Assembly (NCBI RefSeq): GCF_010560025.1
Contig: NZ_SAIY01000004.1
Location: forward strand, 248,001-312,000
From: Verrucosispora sioxanthis
GTDB taxonomy: Bacteria; Actinomycetota; Actinomycetes; Mycobacteriales; Micromonosporaceae
Reading direction: 5' to 3'
Length of the DNA: 64,000 bases
Positions 17,506 through 26,576 of this stretch are shown here, one piece after another; positions within the stretch are counted from its first letter, which is position 1, and every line of letters starts with the position of its first letter. The notes below the pieces were generated by a model. That model made no database searches, was not told where the DNA came from, and saw nothing but the letters and a program-made list of their open reading frames with translations. Position numbers and translations under genes: made by a program.

Positions 17506-18560
17506 TCAGTCGGGAGCGACCCCGGCGAGGGCGAGCAGTTCGGCGACGAACTCCGCCGGGCGCTCCAGGTGTGGGCTGTGCCCGCAGCCGGACAGCACCA
17601 CCTCCCGGTAGCTGCCGCCGGTCTCGGCGTACCGGTCGAGCACAGCGCGGGTCTGTCCGATCATCGGCTGCGGTGGGCACTCCTGCACCCCGGGCCAGCC
17701 GGGCACCACGCCCAGCGCCCCCAACTGCGCCAGGTCGAACAGTGAGGTGTCCGAGACGATCACGTCGGAGTCGCCGCGGATCCAGGTGACCGGAGGCTTC
17801 GGTGTCACGGCCACCAGTTCCTCGGCGACCCGGAACCGCGCCAGCGCGTTGAGCACGCCACGGTCGCCCGGCGCGCTACCCGGCCAGTTCGGCGAACTCG
17901 CCGCGTCACCGGGGTAGTTGTCCGGGCCGGTGGCGGTGGAGAGCACGCTGTCGAGCAGCGGTTCCTCGTCGTCGCCGAGGCAGGCGGGGTCCGCCACGTA
18001 GGCCGCCCGCAGCACGCTGCGCGGGCTGGTCCGGCCTCCGCGCCGCGGTCACCGGCGGCCAGCCGCGCGACGAAGTCACCGTTCGCCGTGCCGCCGCCGG
18101 AGCCAGCGAGGTCGGGCGTGGTCGGCGTGCCGGCCAGGTCGCGGGTGGCGCCGAAGCCGTACGGGGACACCGGTGCCGCGAGCAGCAGCCCGGCGATCCG
18201 GTCGGGGTGGTCCACCAGCATTCGCATCGCCACTCCGCCGCCGAGCGAGTGGCCGACCACCACGGGCCGGGCGCCGTCGGCGAAGAGCGACGGCTCGTCG
18301 AGCAACGCCGCCACGTCGTCGGCGAAGTCGGTCAGGCCCCGGGTGGCGTCGACCGGGGCGGTCTGCGTGGCGCCGTAGCCACGCAGGTCCGGCGCGACCA
18401 CCCGCAGAGTCGGCGGCAGGCGGCGCACCAGCGGCTCCCAGAAGGCGGCCGAGGAGCAGTTGCCGTGCACGAGCAGCACCGGCACGCCGTCGACAGGTCC
18501 GGCCACCCGGACGGCCTGGGTGATTCCGTTCGCGGTGACGTTGCGCTGCTGGCTCTCCAT
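17506..18560 (-). pseudogene. Alpha/beta hydrolase interrupted by a frameshift
   Basis: The first part (minus strand from ATG 18560, or 18569) encodes MESQQRNVTANGI, the oxyanion motif LLVHGNCSSAAFWEP and the nucleophile elbow VGHSLGGG, up to about 18030. The second part, in another frame, encodes VLRAAYVADPACLGDDEEP, the acid-residue region WIRGDSDVIV and the catalytic His segment SGCGHSPHLERP, ending at 17506. Joined, they make one complete hydrolase of about 350 residues. One missing base near 18020-18040 explains the break; restoring a C in the GCGCGGAGG stretch would repair it. It could be a true pseudogene or a sequencing error. Confidence 0.75.
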
Positions 18561-18734
18561 CCGCGGCATGCTGCCACGATCGACACCGCCGGTCCATGTG
18601 GCCGGCACCCACGGGGCCGGGCCCCCTTGGGTGGCGGACACCCACGCGTCCTGGCCGGAACTGTGGCCGGAAACCACGGATGCAGGCCGGCACGCGACTT
18701 CCGGGCCCCCGGCACGGGGACCGAGACTCGGTCG

Positions 18735-19196
18735 TCAGCGGTGGACGCCGACCACCACCCCGTCCGGCACGCCGGCCTGCCCGGGCACCACCGGTGTCGG
18801 GACCGTCGCGGGCAGCGGGCGGATCGGTCGTCGCTCCTGGCGCGGCAGTTCGAAGCTCAGGCCCACCGGATCCGTGCGGGCCACGCCCGGGTCGAAGAAC
18901 CTCAGCTCGGTACCGCCGATCCGGATCACGTCGCCGTCGCTGAGCCGGACGACCTCGGTTGCCCGGAGGTCGTTCACCCAGGTGCCGTTCGTGGATCCGA
19001 GATCCACCAGAGAGGCACCCTCACCGCCCCGCCAGATCTCGACATGCCGCCGGCTCAGGTGCGGGTCGTGCACCACGATGTCGACCGCCGGATCACGGCC
19101 GATCACCTGCGGCCGGCGCGGCAGCCGGAAGCGCCACCCCCGCATCGGCCCGGCAGCCACCGTCAGCAGCGGCATCAGTTGCGGATGTTCCTCCAT
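18735..19196 (-). CDS. FHA-domain protein
   Basis: A 153-residue protein that is mostly one forkhead-associated domain, which binds phosphothreonine peptides and usually works with Ser/Thr protein kinases. Conserved residues are visible: VIGRDP (Gly33-Arg34), LSRRH (Ser48, His51) and LGSTNGTWVN (Asn70-Gly71). A short Pro/Val-rich tail follows. No kinase gene lies nearby. The 250-base gap to the divergent aldehyde dehydrogenase contains that gene's promoter and nothing else I recognise. Confidence 0.9.
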   Translation of the reverse strand: MEEHPQLMPLLTVAAGPMRGWRFRLPRRPQVIGRDPAVDIVVHDPHLSRRHVEIWRGGEGASLVDLGSTNGTWVNDLRATEVVRLSDGDVIRIGGTELRFFDPGVARTDPVGLSFELPRQERRPIRPLPATVPTPVVPGQAGVPDGVVVGVHR

Positions 19197-19437
19197 GGAC
19201 GGTCAGCCCCTCCACCCGTGTGACGATCCCGGGTCAGCGTTTCACCACGGGGCGTCCACCTCCACCATCCAGCCGGATGCGTACCGGTAACCGTCCGGGT
19301 GCTTTGTGTTCACATATTCCACGGCGCCCGGCGACGGAACTACCGGGCGGGACGAGCGGTTCGTCCGATTCAACCGGCCGGACGGCTGGGAGGATTCGCC
19401 CGTTTCCCCACCCCTACCGGCGAGTAATTCTCGCGTC

Positions 19438-19449
19438 TAGACTTCCGCC
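19438..19449 (+). promoter_or_regulatory. -10 box of a leaderless aldehyde dehydrogenase message
   Basis: TAGACT at 19438-19443 is followed by 6 bases and then the ATG. There is no ribosome binding site. This spacing is the standard one for actinobacterial leaderless transcripts. Confidence 0.6.
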
Positions 19450-20946
19450 ATGACGGCTGTGCTACCCCCCGGCACCCCAGCGGTCCAGGGCAACCACCTG
19501 ATCTCGACCAGCCCGGCGTCCGGCGACGAAGCCGGGCGCGTCCCGGTCGCCACCGCGGTCGACGTCGAACGCGCCGTCGAGCGGGCCCGCGCCGCCGGCC
19601 AGTGGTGGGCGGGGCTCGGTTTCACCGGGCGACGGGAGCGGCTGCTGCGCTGGCGGCGGCTGCTCGCCCAGCGGATGGAGCAGTTGGCCGCCCTGATGCA
19701 CGCCGAGGGTGGCAAGCCGGTCGCCGACGCACTCGTCGAGATCGTGACCACGGTGGAGCACGTGGACTGGGCGGCCCGTAACGCCCGGCGGGTGCTGGGC
19801 CCCCGGCGGGTCCGCTCGCGGCTCGTGCTCGCCGAGTTCTCGGCCCACCTGGAGTACCAGCCGCACGGCGTGGTCGGCGTGATCGGTCCGTGGAACTATC
19901 CCGTCTTCACCCCGATCGGCTCCATCGCGTACGCGTTGGCGGCCGGGAACGCGGTGGTCTTCAAGCCCAGCGAGTACACCCCGGTCGTCGGTCAGTGGCT
20001 CGTCGACAGCTTCGCCGAGGTGGTGCCCGAACATCCGGTCCTCACCGCGGTGCACGGACTCGGTGACGTCGGCGCCGCCCTGTGCCGGGCCGGCGTCGAC
20101 AAGCTCGCCTTCACCGGCTCGACGGCCACCGCCAAGAAGGTGATGGCGGCGTGCGCCGAGTCGTTGACCCCGGTGCTGGTGGAGGCCGGCGGCAAGGACG
20201 CCATGATCGTGGACGCCGACGCCGACCTGGACGCCGCCGCCGACGCCTGCGTCTGGGGAGCGATGACCAACGCCGGGCAGACCTGCATCGGCATCGAACG
20301 GGTCTACGCCGTGGAGCCGGTCTTCGACGCGTTCGTCGACAAGGTCGTCGAGCGCGCCGGCCGGCTCACCGTCGGCCCCGACCACGCCGACATCGGCCCG
20401 ATCACCATGCCGAGCCAACTCGACGTGATCCGACGGCACATCGAGGACGCGGTGGCCCGTGGTGGTCGGGCGGTGCTCGGCGGGCCGGACGCGGTACGCC
20501 CGCCGTACGCGCACCCGACCGTGCTGGTCGAGGTGCCGGAGGAGGCTGCCGCCGTACGCGAGGAGACCTTCGGCCCCACCCTGACCATCAACCGGGTCCG
20601 CACCGCCGACGAGGCACTCGCCCGGGCCAACGCCCTGCCGTACGGGCTGGGTGGTTCGGTCTTCGGTCAGCGGCGCGCGGTCGCGATCGCCCGGCGGTTG
20701 CGCTCCGGGATGGCCTCGGTCAACTCGACGCTCACCTTCGCCGGCATGTCCACCCTGCCGTTCGGCGGGGTCGGCGAGTCCGGCTTCGGCCGCATCCACG
20801 GCGAGGACGGGCTGCGCGAGTTCGCCCGGGCCAAGGCCGTCACCCGCCGCCGGGGGCGTTCGCTGCTGCCGTCGACCACCTTCGAGCGCACCGAGGCCGA
20901 CGTGAGCCGGCTGGTGAAGGCGGTCAAGCTGATCTACGGCCGGTGA
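19450..20946 (+). CDS. NAD(P)-dependent aldehyde dehydrogenase
   Basis: A 498-residue aldehyde dehydrogenase superfamily enzyme that oxidises an aldehyde to the acid. Visible: the GVVGVIGPWNYPVF cofactor/entry motif, the FTGSTATAK Rossmann loop, VEAGGKD with the general base Glu (the family usually reads LELGGK), the catalytic Cys in NAGQTCIGIERVY, and the C-terminal PFGGVGESGFGR. It resembles the class that includes succinate-semialdehyde and related dehydrogenases, but the substrate cannot be read from sequence. Single gene, leaderless start, convergent with nucS 5 bases away. Confidence 0.9.
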   Translation: MTAVLPPGTPAVQGNHLISTSPASGDEAGRVPVATAVDVERAVERARAAGQWWAGLGFTGRRERLLRWRRLLAQRMEQLAALMHAEGGKPVADALVEIVTTVEHVDWAARNARRVLGPRRVRSRLVLAEFSAHLEYQPHGVVGVIGPWNYPVFTPIGSIAYALAAGNAVVFKPSEYTPVVGQWLVDSFAEVVPEHPVLTAVHGLGDVGAALCRAGVDKLAFTGSTATAKKVMAACAESLTPVLVEAGGKDAMIVDADADLDAAADACVWGAMTNAGQTCIGIERVYAVEPVFDAFVDKVVERAGRLTVGPDHADIGPITMPSQLDVIRRHIEDAVARGGRAVLGGPDAVRPPYAHPTVLVEVPEEAAAVREETFGPTLTINRVRTADEALARANALPYGLGGSVFGQRRAVAIARRLRSGMASVNSTLTFAGMSTLPFGGVGESGFGRIHGEDGLREFARAKAVTRRRGRSLLPSTTFERTEADVSRLVKAVKLIYGR

Positions 20947-20950
20947 CCGG

Positions 20951-21610
20951 CTAGAAGAGCGTCAGTTCGTCGCGCTCGATGCCCCGCAGCCGGTCGTAGT
21001 CGACCACCACGCAGCGGATTCCCCGGTCGGTGGCGAGCACCCGGGCCTGCGGCTTGATCTCCTGCGCGGCGAAGACCCCGGCAACCGGGGCGAGCAACGG
21101 ATCACGGTTGAGCAGTTCCAGGTAGCGGGTGAGCTGCTCCACCCCGTCGATCTCGCCCCGGCGCTTCACCTCGACGGCCACCGTGCCCTGGTTGGCGTCG
21201 CGGCAGAGCAGATCGACCGGGCCGATCGCGGTCATGTACTCCCTACGGACCAGGGTGTACCCGTCGCCCAGCGTCTCGGGATTGGCCGCCAGCAACTCCT
21301 GGAGGTGGGCCTCCACGCCGTCCTTGCGCAGCCCGGGATCGACACCCAGCTCGTACGAGGTGTCCTGGAAGATCTCCTCCAGGGTGATCCGCAGTTCCTC
21401 GCCGGCCTTGTTCACCACCCGCCAGACGCCCGGGGCCTCCTCCAGCCGGCACGGTGGGCTCATCCAGTTCAACGGCTTGTACGCCCGGTCGTCGGCGTGG
21501 ATGGAGACCGATCCGTCCGCCTTCACCATCAGCAGCCGGGTGGCCGGCGGCAGGTGGGCCGAGAGGCGTCCGACATAGTCCACCGAGCATTTCGCAATCA
21601 CCAACCGCAC
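20951..21610 (-). CDS. nucS: Mismatch-specific endonuclease NucS
   Basis: A 219-residue NucS/EndoMS protein, the core of non-canonical mismatch repair in actinobacteria lacking MutS/MutL; it cuts both strands at G-T, G-G and T-T mismatches. The N-terminal half is the DNA-binding/dimerisation part ([19 protein letters not shown]); the C-terminal RecB-like nuclease has Asp133 in GPVDLLCRD and Glu147/Lys149 in AVEVKRRG. The last residues, RDELTLF, form the sliding-clamp-binding tail. GTG 21610 follows a TACCCT box by 6 bases, so the message is probably leaderless. Confidence 0.95.
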   Translation of the reverse strand: MRLVIAKCSVDYVGRLSAHLPPATRLLMVKADGSVSIHADDRAYKPLNWMSPPCRLEEAPGVWRVVNKAGEELRITLEEIFQDTSYELGVDPGLRKDGVEAHLQELLAANPETLGDGYTLVRREYMTAIGPVDLLCRDANQGTVAVEVKRRGEIDGVEQLTRYLELLNRDPLLAPVAGVFAAQEIKPQARVLATDRGIRCVVVDYDRLRGIERDELTLF

Positions 21611-21681
21611 CCGAGCAGGGTAGCGGAGTCACCGGCCGTCGCCACCGAGCGGCGCTGGCGTGCCGGTGCCATGCTGGGCTG

Positions 21682-22302
21682 GTGCTCGAAGTGCTCACCG
21701 GTACCGGCCTCGCCGCCTCGGCGGGGCTGAACGCCTACATTCCGTTGCTGGTGACGGGCCTGCTGGCCCGCTACACCAGCGTGATAGACCTGCCTGGCGG
21801 GTGGCAGTGGCTCGGCAACGAGTGGGTGCTGGGCATCCTCGCGGTGCTGCTCGTGGTCGAGGTCGTGGCGGACAAGGTGCCCGTGGTGGACCACGTCAAC
21901 GACATGGTGCAGACGGTCGTCCGGCCGACGGCCGGCGGGCTGGCGTTCGGGGCCGGTTCGGCGTCCGAGACGGTGACGGTCAGCGACCCGGACAGCTTCT
22001 TCGCCAGTGGCGGCCAGTGGTTGCCGGTGCTGGTCGGGGTGCTCATCGCGCTCGGCGTCCACCTGCTGAAGTCGACCGCGCGGCCGGTCATCAACGCCAC
22101 CACGGCGGGCCTGGGGGCGCCGGTGGCGAGCACCGCCGAGGACGCCACGAGCGTGGTCATGTCGCTCGTCGCGATCATCCTGCCGGTGCTGGTGCTGGCG
22201 TTCCTGGTCGGCCTCGTGCTCGTCCTGCCGTGGCTGCTGCGCCGCCGGGCGGACCGGCGTCGGGAGCGGCAGGCGGCACGCGAGGCGGGCTTCCGCGTCT
22301 GA
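21682..22302 (+). CDS. DUF4126 membrane protein
   Basis: A 206-residue integral membrane protein of the DUF4126 family. It starts VLEVLTGTGLAASAGLNAYIPLLVTGLLA, has further membrane segments (ILAVLLVVEVVADKVP; LPVLVGVLIALGVHLL; VVMSLVAIILPVLVLAFLVGLVLVL, the last one listed in parts) and ends in an Arg-rich cytoplasmic tail. The family motif VVADKVPVVDHVND is present. Function unknown. GTG 21682 was chosen because the family begins at this point; there is no ribosome binding site, so translation may be leaderless. It is divergent from nucS, 71 bases away. Confidence 0.85.
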   Translation: MLEVLTGTGLAASAGLNAYIPLLVTGLLARYTSVIDLPGGWQWLGNEWVLGILAVLLVVEVVADKVPVVDHVNDMVQTVVRPTAGGLAFGAGSASETVTVSDPDSFFASGGQWLPVLVGVLIALGVHLLKSTARPVINATTAGLGAPVASTAEDATSVVMSLVAIILPVLVLAFLVGLVLVLPWLLRRRADRRRERQAAREAGFRV

Positions 22303-22386
22303 GCCCGGGTCACCGGCTCGACCGAATCACCACCTCAACCCGCCCTAAAGCCTAAAATTGGGGCAATCAACGGAGGAGGTTGGGTC

Positions 22387-22686
22387 ATGACCGCAGCAAT
22401 GGAGATGCCCCGGGTCCAGGAGTGCGTGGTTGCCGCGTGCGCGTACAACCACACCGGCGACTGCCACGCCTTCGCCATCACCATCGGCAGCCTGGACCAC
22501 GCCCACTGCCACACCTTCATCGAGATGCCCGCCGTCCGGGCCGGTCTCGACGGGCAGATCGCCCAGGTCGGGGCGTGCCAGCGCGCCGACTGCCGGCACA
22601 ACGAGCAACTGGAGTGCCAGGCACCGGCGATCCGGGTCGGTCCCGACGCCGACATGGCCGACTGCATGACCTACGACCACCGCTGA
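22387..22686 (+). CDS. Cys-rich protein with two DUF1540 repeats
   Basis: A 99-residue protein made of two similar halves: ECVVAACAYNHTGDCHAFAI with a later HCHTF, and GACQRADCRHNEQLECQAPAI with a later DCMTY. Each half is a DUF1540-type four-Cys unit, probably binding a metal. No function is known for the family. It has an excellent AGGAGG site 8 bases before ATG 22387. Single gene, followed by a strong hairpin (22697-22731). Confidence 0.88.
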   Translation: MTAAMEMPRVQECVVAACAYNHTGDCHAFAITIGSLDHAHCHTFIEMPAVRAGLDGQIAQVGACQRADCRHNEQLECQAPAIRVGPDADMADCMTYDHR

Positions 22687-22696
22687 GCGCGCCGTC

Positions 22697-22731
22697 CGCG
22701 CGGATCCCGGCCACCCGCCGGGGTCCGCGCG
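22697..22731. terminator. Bidirectional terminator hairpin
   Basis: A 15-bp stem (22697-22711 with 22717-22731) with one G-T wobble and a 5-base loop, exactly filling the gap between the converging DUF1540 and meaA genes. Confidence 0.65.
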
Positions 22732-24735
22732 TCACAGCTCGTTCGCCTGCCGGATGACGGTGACCAGCTCGTCGATGATCTCGGTGAGCGCGAAGTCCTT
22801 CGGGGTGAACACCCGGGCCACCCCGGCCGCGCGCAGCTGATCGGCGTCCCGGGTGGGAATGATGCCGCCGACCACCACCGGCAGATCCGGTCGGCCGGCG
22901 GCCCGCAACCCGTCGAGCACCGCCGGCACCGCCGCCAGGTGCGAGCCGGAGAGCACGGAGAGCCCGACCAGGTCCACGTCCTCCTCCACCGCGGCGGCCA
23001 CGATCTGCCCGGCGGTGAGCCGAATGCCCTGGTAGACCACCTCGAAGCCGGCGTCGCGGGCGCGGACCGCGATCTGCTCCGCGCCGTTGGAGTGCCCGTC
23101 CAGGCCGGGCTTGCCGACGAGCAGTCGCAGCCGCGCGTTGCCCAGTTCGCGGGCGGTGGTGGCGACCCGGGCGCGGACCTCGGCCAGCCCGTCGTCACCG
23201 CCGCTCGCGGACCCGCCCACCAGACCGGTGGGTGCCCGGTACTCGCCGAAGACCTGGCGCAGGGCCGCCGCCCACTCCCCCGTGGTCACTCCCACCCGAA
23301 CGCACTCGAGCGTGGCCGTCATCAGGTTCGCCCTGGTCGCGGCGTCCGCGCTCAGCCGGGCCAGGGCGGCGTCCACCGCCGCCGCGTCGCGGTCGGCCCG
23401 CCAGGCGCGTACGGCCGCCGAGGCGGCGATCTCCACGGCGGGATCGACCTGTTCGACCGCCTCGGCACCGGCGGCGGTCAGCGGCGACGGCTCGGTCTCG
23501 GTGAACCGGTTGACGCCGACCACCACATCGCTGCCGGCCTCGATCCGTCGCCGCCGCTCGGCCAGGGAGGCCACCAGGGCGCTCTTGAGGTAACCGGTCT
23601 CCACGGCGGCGACCACGCCACCCATCTCCAGCACCGTCGTCAGCTCGGCCCGGGCACCGGTGACGATCTCGTCGACCAGCGCGGTCATCACGTGCGAGCC
23701 GTCGAACAGGTCCGGGTACTCCAGCAGGTCCGACTCGTAGGCGAGCACCTGCTGCATGCGCAGCGACCACTGCTGGTCCCACGGTCGGGGCAGGCCGAGC
23801 GCCTCGTTCCAGGCCGGCAGCTGCACCGCCCGCGCCCGTGCCTGCCGGGAGAGGGTGACCCCGAGCATCTCCAGCACGATCCGCGGCACGTTGTTCTCCG
23901 GCTGCGCCTCGGTCAGGCCGAGGGAGTTGACCTGCACGCCGTACCGGAAGCGGCGCTGCCGCGGGTCCGTCACGCCGTACCGGTCGCGGGTGAGCTGGTC
24001 CCACAGCGCGCCGAACGCGCGCATCTTGGCGATCTCCTCGACGAACCGCACCCCGGCGTTGACGAAGAACGACATCCGCTGCACCACGTCGCCCATCCGC
24101 CGCGCCGGCACCTGGCCGCCCTCGCGCACCGCGTCGAGCACCGCCACCGCCGTGGCCAGCGCGAACGCCACCTCCTGCACCGGCGTGGCCCCGGCCTCCT
24201 GGAGGTGGTACGAGCAGATGTTCACCGGGTTCCAGCGCGGCATCTCGCGCAGCGTGTACGCGATCACGTCGGCGGTCAGTCGCAGCGAGGCGGCCGGCGG
24301 GAAGATGTGCGTTCCCCGGGACAGGTACTCCTTGATGATGTCGTTCTGGGTGGTGCCGGCGCAGCGGGCCGGTTCGGCACCCTGTTCGCTGGCGACCGTG
24401 CCGTAGAGGCCGAGCAGCCACATCGCCGGCGCGTTGATGGTCATCGAGGTGTTCATGTCGGCCAGTGGAATGCCGTCGAACAGCGCCCGCATGTCGCCCA
24501 GGTGCGACACCGGGACGCCGACCCGGCCGACCTCGCCGGTGGCGAGTTCGTGGTCGGGGTCGTACCCGGTCTGGGTGGGCAGGTCGAAGGCGACCGACAG
24601 GCCGGTCTGCCCCTTGGCCAGGTTGCGACGGAAGAGGGCGTTCGTCGCGGCGGCCGAGGAGTGCCCCGCGTACGTCCGCATCACCCAGGGACGGTCCCGC
24701 TCCGGCAGCCGGCCCATGAGTGCCTTCTCGTCCAT
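22732..24735 (-). CDS. meaA: Ethylmalonyl-CoA mutase (MeaA)
   Basis: A 667-residue adenosylcobalamin-dependent mutase that converts (2R)-ethylmalonyl-CoA to methylsuccinyl-CoA. A TIM-barrel domain (RPWVMRTYAGHSSAAATN, FDLPTQTGYDPDHELA) is joined to a C-terminal B12-binding domain with the Asp-x-His motif GKPGLDGHSNG (Asp546, His548) and SGSHL / GGIIP segments. The RTYAGHS start and the single-chain layout are those of MeaA/Ecm rather than methylmalonyl-CoA mutase. ATG 24735 has no good Shine-Dalgarno. A shared operator-like motif begins 8 bases upstream of the start. Works after ccr and the epimerase; MeaB (3023-4027) is its likely chaperone. Confidence 0.92.
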   Translation of the reverse strand: MDEKALMGRLPERDRPWVMRTYAGHSSAAATNALFRRNLAKGQTGLSVAFDLPTQTGYDPDHELATGEVGRVGVPVSHLGDMRALFDGIPLADMNTSMTINAPAMWLLGLYGTVASEQGAEPARCAGTTQNDIIKEYLSRGTHIFPPAASLRLTADVIAYTLREMPRWNPVNICSYHLQEAGATPVQEVAFALATAVAVLDAVREGGQVPARRMGDVVQRMSFFVNAGVRFVEEIAKMRAFGALWDQLTRDRYGVTDPRQRRFRYGVQVNSLGLTEAQPENNVPRIVLEMLGVTLSRQARARAVQLPAWNEALGLPRPWDQQWSLRMQQVLAYESDLLEYPDLFDGSHVMTALVDEIVTGARAELTTVLEMGGVVAAVETGYLKSALVASLAERRRRIEAGSDVVVGVNRFTETEPSPLTAAGAEAVEQVDPAVEIAASAAVRAWRADRDAAAVDAALARLSADAATRANLMTATLECVRVGVTTGEWAAALRQVFGEYRAPTGLVGGSASGGDDGLAEVRARVATTARELGNARLRLLVGKPGLDGHSNGAEQIAVRARDAGFEVVYQGIRLTAGQIVAAAVEEDVDLVGLSVLSGSHLAAVPAVLDGLRAAGRPDLPVVVGGIIPTRDADQLRAAGVARVFTPKDFALTEIIDELVTVIRQANEL

Positions 24736-24743
24736 GGCCGGAG

Positions 24744-24768
24744 TCTAAGTTACCGTTCAGTAGAACGG
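24744..24768. promoter_or_regulatory. Shared operator-like site between meaA and the ABC exporter (site C)
   Basis: TCTAAGTTACCGTTCAG (24744-24760, plus strand); its right half is identical to site B. CCGTTC (24753-24758) also forms a perfect inverted repeat with GAACGG (24763-24768). For meaA (minus strand), a TAACTT box (24752-24747) lies inside the site, 11 bases from the start codon. The site is 82 bases upstream of the divergent ABC gene, which it might also affect. Confidence 0.55.
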
Positions 24769-24842
24769 GTTGTGCAAAACCACACAACCTCCACCACCCC
24801 CGGTGCGGACGCCGGGTCACGGCGGGCCGCACACTTGACGGC

Positions 24843-25691
24843 ATGAGTGACGACGTCGCGATCCGCGTCCGAGGGCTGCGCAAGACGTACGGCGGCAGCC
24901 CCGCGGTCGCCGGGCTGGAGCTGGACGTCCACCGGGGCGAGGTGTTCGCCCTGCTCGGGCCGAACGGCGCCGGCAAGACCACCACCGTGGAGATCCTGGA
25001 GGGCTACCGCCAGCGCGACGCCGGCGAGGTACGCGTTCTCGACGTCGACCCGGCCAACCCGACGCGCGACTGGCGGGGGCGGGTCGGCATCGTCTTTCAG
25101 GGCACCGGTGAGTTCGACGAACTCTCCGTCGCCGAGGTGGTGCACCACTTCGCCGGCTTCTACCCCGACGCCGACGACCCCGACAAGGTGATCGAACGGG
25201 TCGGGCTGACCGGCAAGGCCCGCGCCCGGACGCACACCCTCTCCGGCGGACAGAAGCGCCGGCTCGACGTGGCGCTCGGCATCATCGGCCGCCCGGAACT
25301 GCTCTTCCTGGACGAGCCGACCACCGGCTTCGACCCGGAGGCCCGGCGGGAGTTCTGGGAGTTGATCCGTGATCTCGCCGCCGCCGGCACCACGATCGTG
25401 CTGACCACGCACTACCTGGACGAGGCCGAGGCGCTCGCCGACCGGGTGGGCGTGATCACCGGCGGCCGGCTGGTCGAGGTCGCCGCACCGAACCAGCTCG
25501 GCAACCGGCAGGAGGCGCTGGCCACGGTCTCCTGGCGTACTCCGGACGGCACGCTGGACAGCGCGCAGAGCGCGACGCCGACGGCGCTGGTGGCGGACCT
25601 CGCCGCGCGTTTCGGCGGCGAGGTGCCCGGCCTGACCGTCACCCGGCCCACCCTCGAAGACATCTACCTGACGATGATCGGACACCGATGA
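24843..25691 (+). CDS. ABC exporter ATP-binding subunit (DrrA-type)
   Basis: A 282-residue ABC ATPase of the drug/lipid-export class. Walker A GPNGAGKTTT (about residues 40-49), Q-loop IVFQGTGEF, signature LSGGQKRR, Walker B LLFLDEPTTG and the H-loop TTHYLDEA are all intact; the C-terminal 60 residues form the DrrA-like extension ending LEDIYLTMIG. ATG 24843 has no obvious ribosome binding site. It overlaps the permease gene by four bases (ATGA), so the two make one exporter. Substrate unknown. Confidence 0.92.
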   Translation: MSDDVAIRVRGLRKTYGGSPAVAGLELDVHRGEVFALLGPNGAGKTTTVEILEGYRQRDAGEVRVLDVDPANPTRDWRGRVGIVFQGTGEFDELSVAEVVHHFAGFYPDADDPDKVIERVGLTGKARARTHTLSGGQKRRLDVALGIIGRPELLFLDEPTTGFDPEARREFWELIRDLAAAGTTIVLTTHYLDEAEALADRVGVITGGRLVEVAAPNQLGNRQEALATVSWRTPDGTLDSAQSATPTALVADLAARFGGEVPGLTVTRPTLEDIYLTMIGHR

Positions 25692-26536
25692 CCACCACGA
25701 CGAGACCGGCGGAGCCGGTCACCGCGGCAGCTCCGGCCCGGCGGAGCGGTCCGGCCGGCCTCGCCCTGCGGCAGGGGCGGCTGGAGATCCGGCAGTTCCT
25801 GCGCAGCCGCGAGTCCGTCGTGTTCACGCTTGGCTTCCCCCTCATCATGGTGCTGATCTTCGCGTCGATCTTCGACGAGGAGATCGCCCCCGGGGTGAGC
25901 TACACGCAGTACTTCATCACCGGCATGATCGCGACCGGCCTGATGACGGTCAGCTTCCAGAACCTCGGCATCTGGATCCCGATCGAGCGGGACCGGGGGG
26001 TGCTCAAGCGCTACCGGGGCACGCCGATGCCGAAGTGGGTCTGGTTCGCCGGCAAGGTGATCATGGTGCTGGTGACCGGTGTCGTGATGACCGCGCTGCT
26101 GCTCGCGGTGTCGGTGACGCTGTTCGACCTGGAGCTGCCGACCACCACCACGGCCTGGGTGACCTTCGGCTGGGTCAGCGCCCTTGGGGTGACCGCCTGC
26201 ACGCTCTGCGGCATCGCCATCTCGTCGCTGGCCCGGACCGCCCGCAGCGGCTCGGCGGTGGTCACCCCGGTCGCGCTGGTGCTCCAGTTCATCTCCGGGG
26301 TGTTCTTCGTCTTCACCAACCTGCCGAGCTGGATGCAGCAGGTGGCGGCGCTGTTCCCACTCAAGTGGATGTGCCAGGGGCTACGGGCGGTCTTCCTGCC
26401 GGAGAGCTTCGGCGCGGACGAGCCCGGCGGCTCGTTCGAGCTGACCCGCGTCGCCGTGGTGCTGGGCGTCTGGTGCGTGATCGGCCTGGTGCTCTGCCTG
26501 ACCACCTTCCGGTGGACCACCCGCCGCGACGGCTGA
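25688..26536 (+). CDS. ABC-2 type exporter permease (DrrB-type)
   Basis: A 282-residue membrane protein with six expected segments, e.g. SVVFTLGFPLIMVLIFASI, YFITGMIATGLMTVSF, VIMVLVTGVVMTALLLAV, VSALGVTACTLCGIAISSL, VTPVALVLQFISGVFFVF and VAVVLGVWCVIGLVLCL, and the cytoplasmic motif IERDRGVLKRYRGTPMP typical of ABC-2 permeases. Partner of the ATPase just upstream. A strong hairpin follows its stop. Confidence 0.92.
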   Translation: MTTTTRPAEPVTAAAPARRSGPAGLALRQGRLEIRQFLRSRESVVFTLGFPLIMVLIFASIFDEEIAPGVSYTQYFITGMIATGLMTVSFQNLGIWIPIERDRGVLKRYRGTPMPKWVWFAGKVIMVLVTGVVMTALLLAVSVTLFDLELPTTTTAWVTFGWVSALGVTACTLCGIAISSLARTARSGSAVVTPVALVLQFISGVFFVFTNLPSWMQQVAALFPLKWMCQGLRAVFLPESFGADEPGGSFELTRVAVVLGVWCVIGLVLCLTTFRWTTRRDG

Positions 26537-26541
26537 GCCAC

Positions 26542-26566
26542 GGGGAGGGCCCGCCGGGCCCTCCCC
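26542..26566. terminator. Bidirectional terminator hairpin
   Basis: GGGGAGGGCCC (26542-26552) and its exact complement (26556-26566) with a 3-base loop, between the converging ABC permease and hbd genes. Confidence 0.65.
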
Positions 26567-26576
26567 CACGGCGGCG

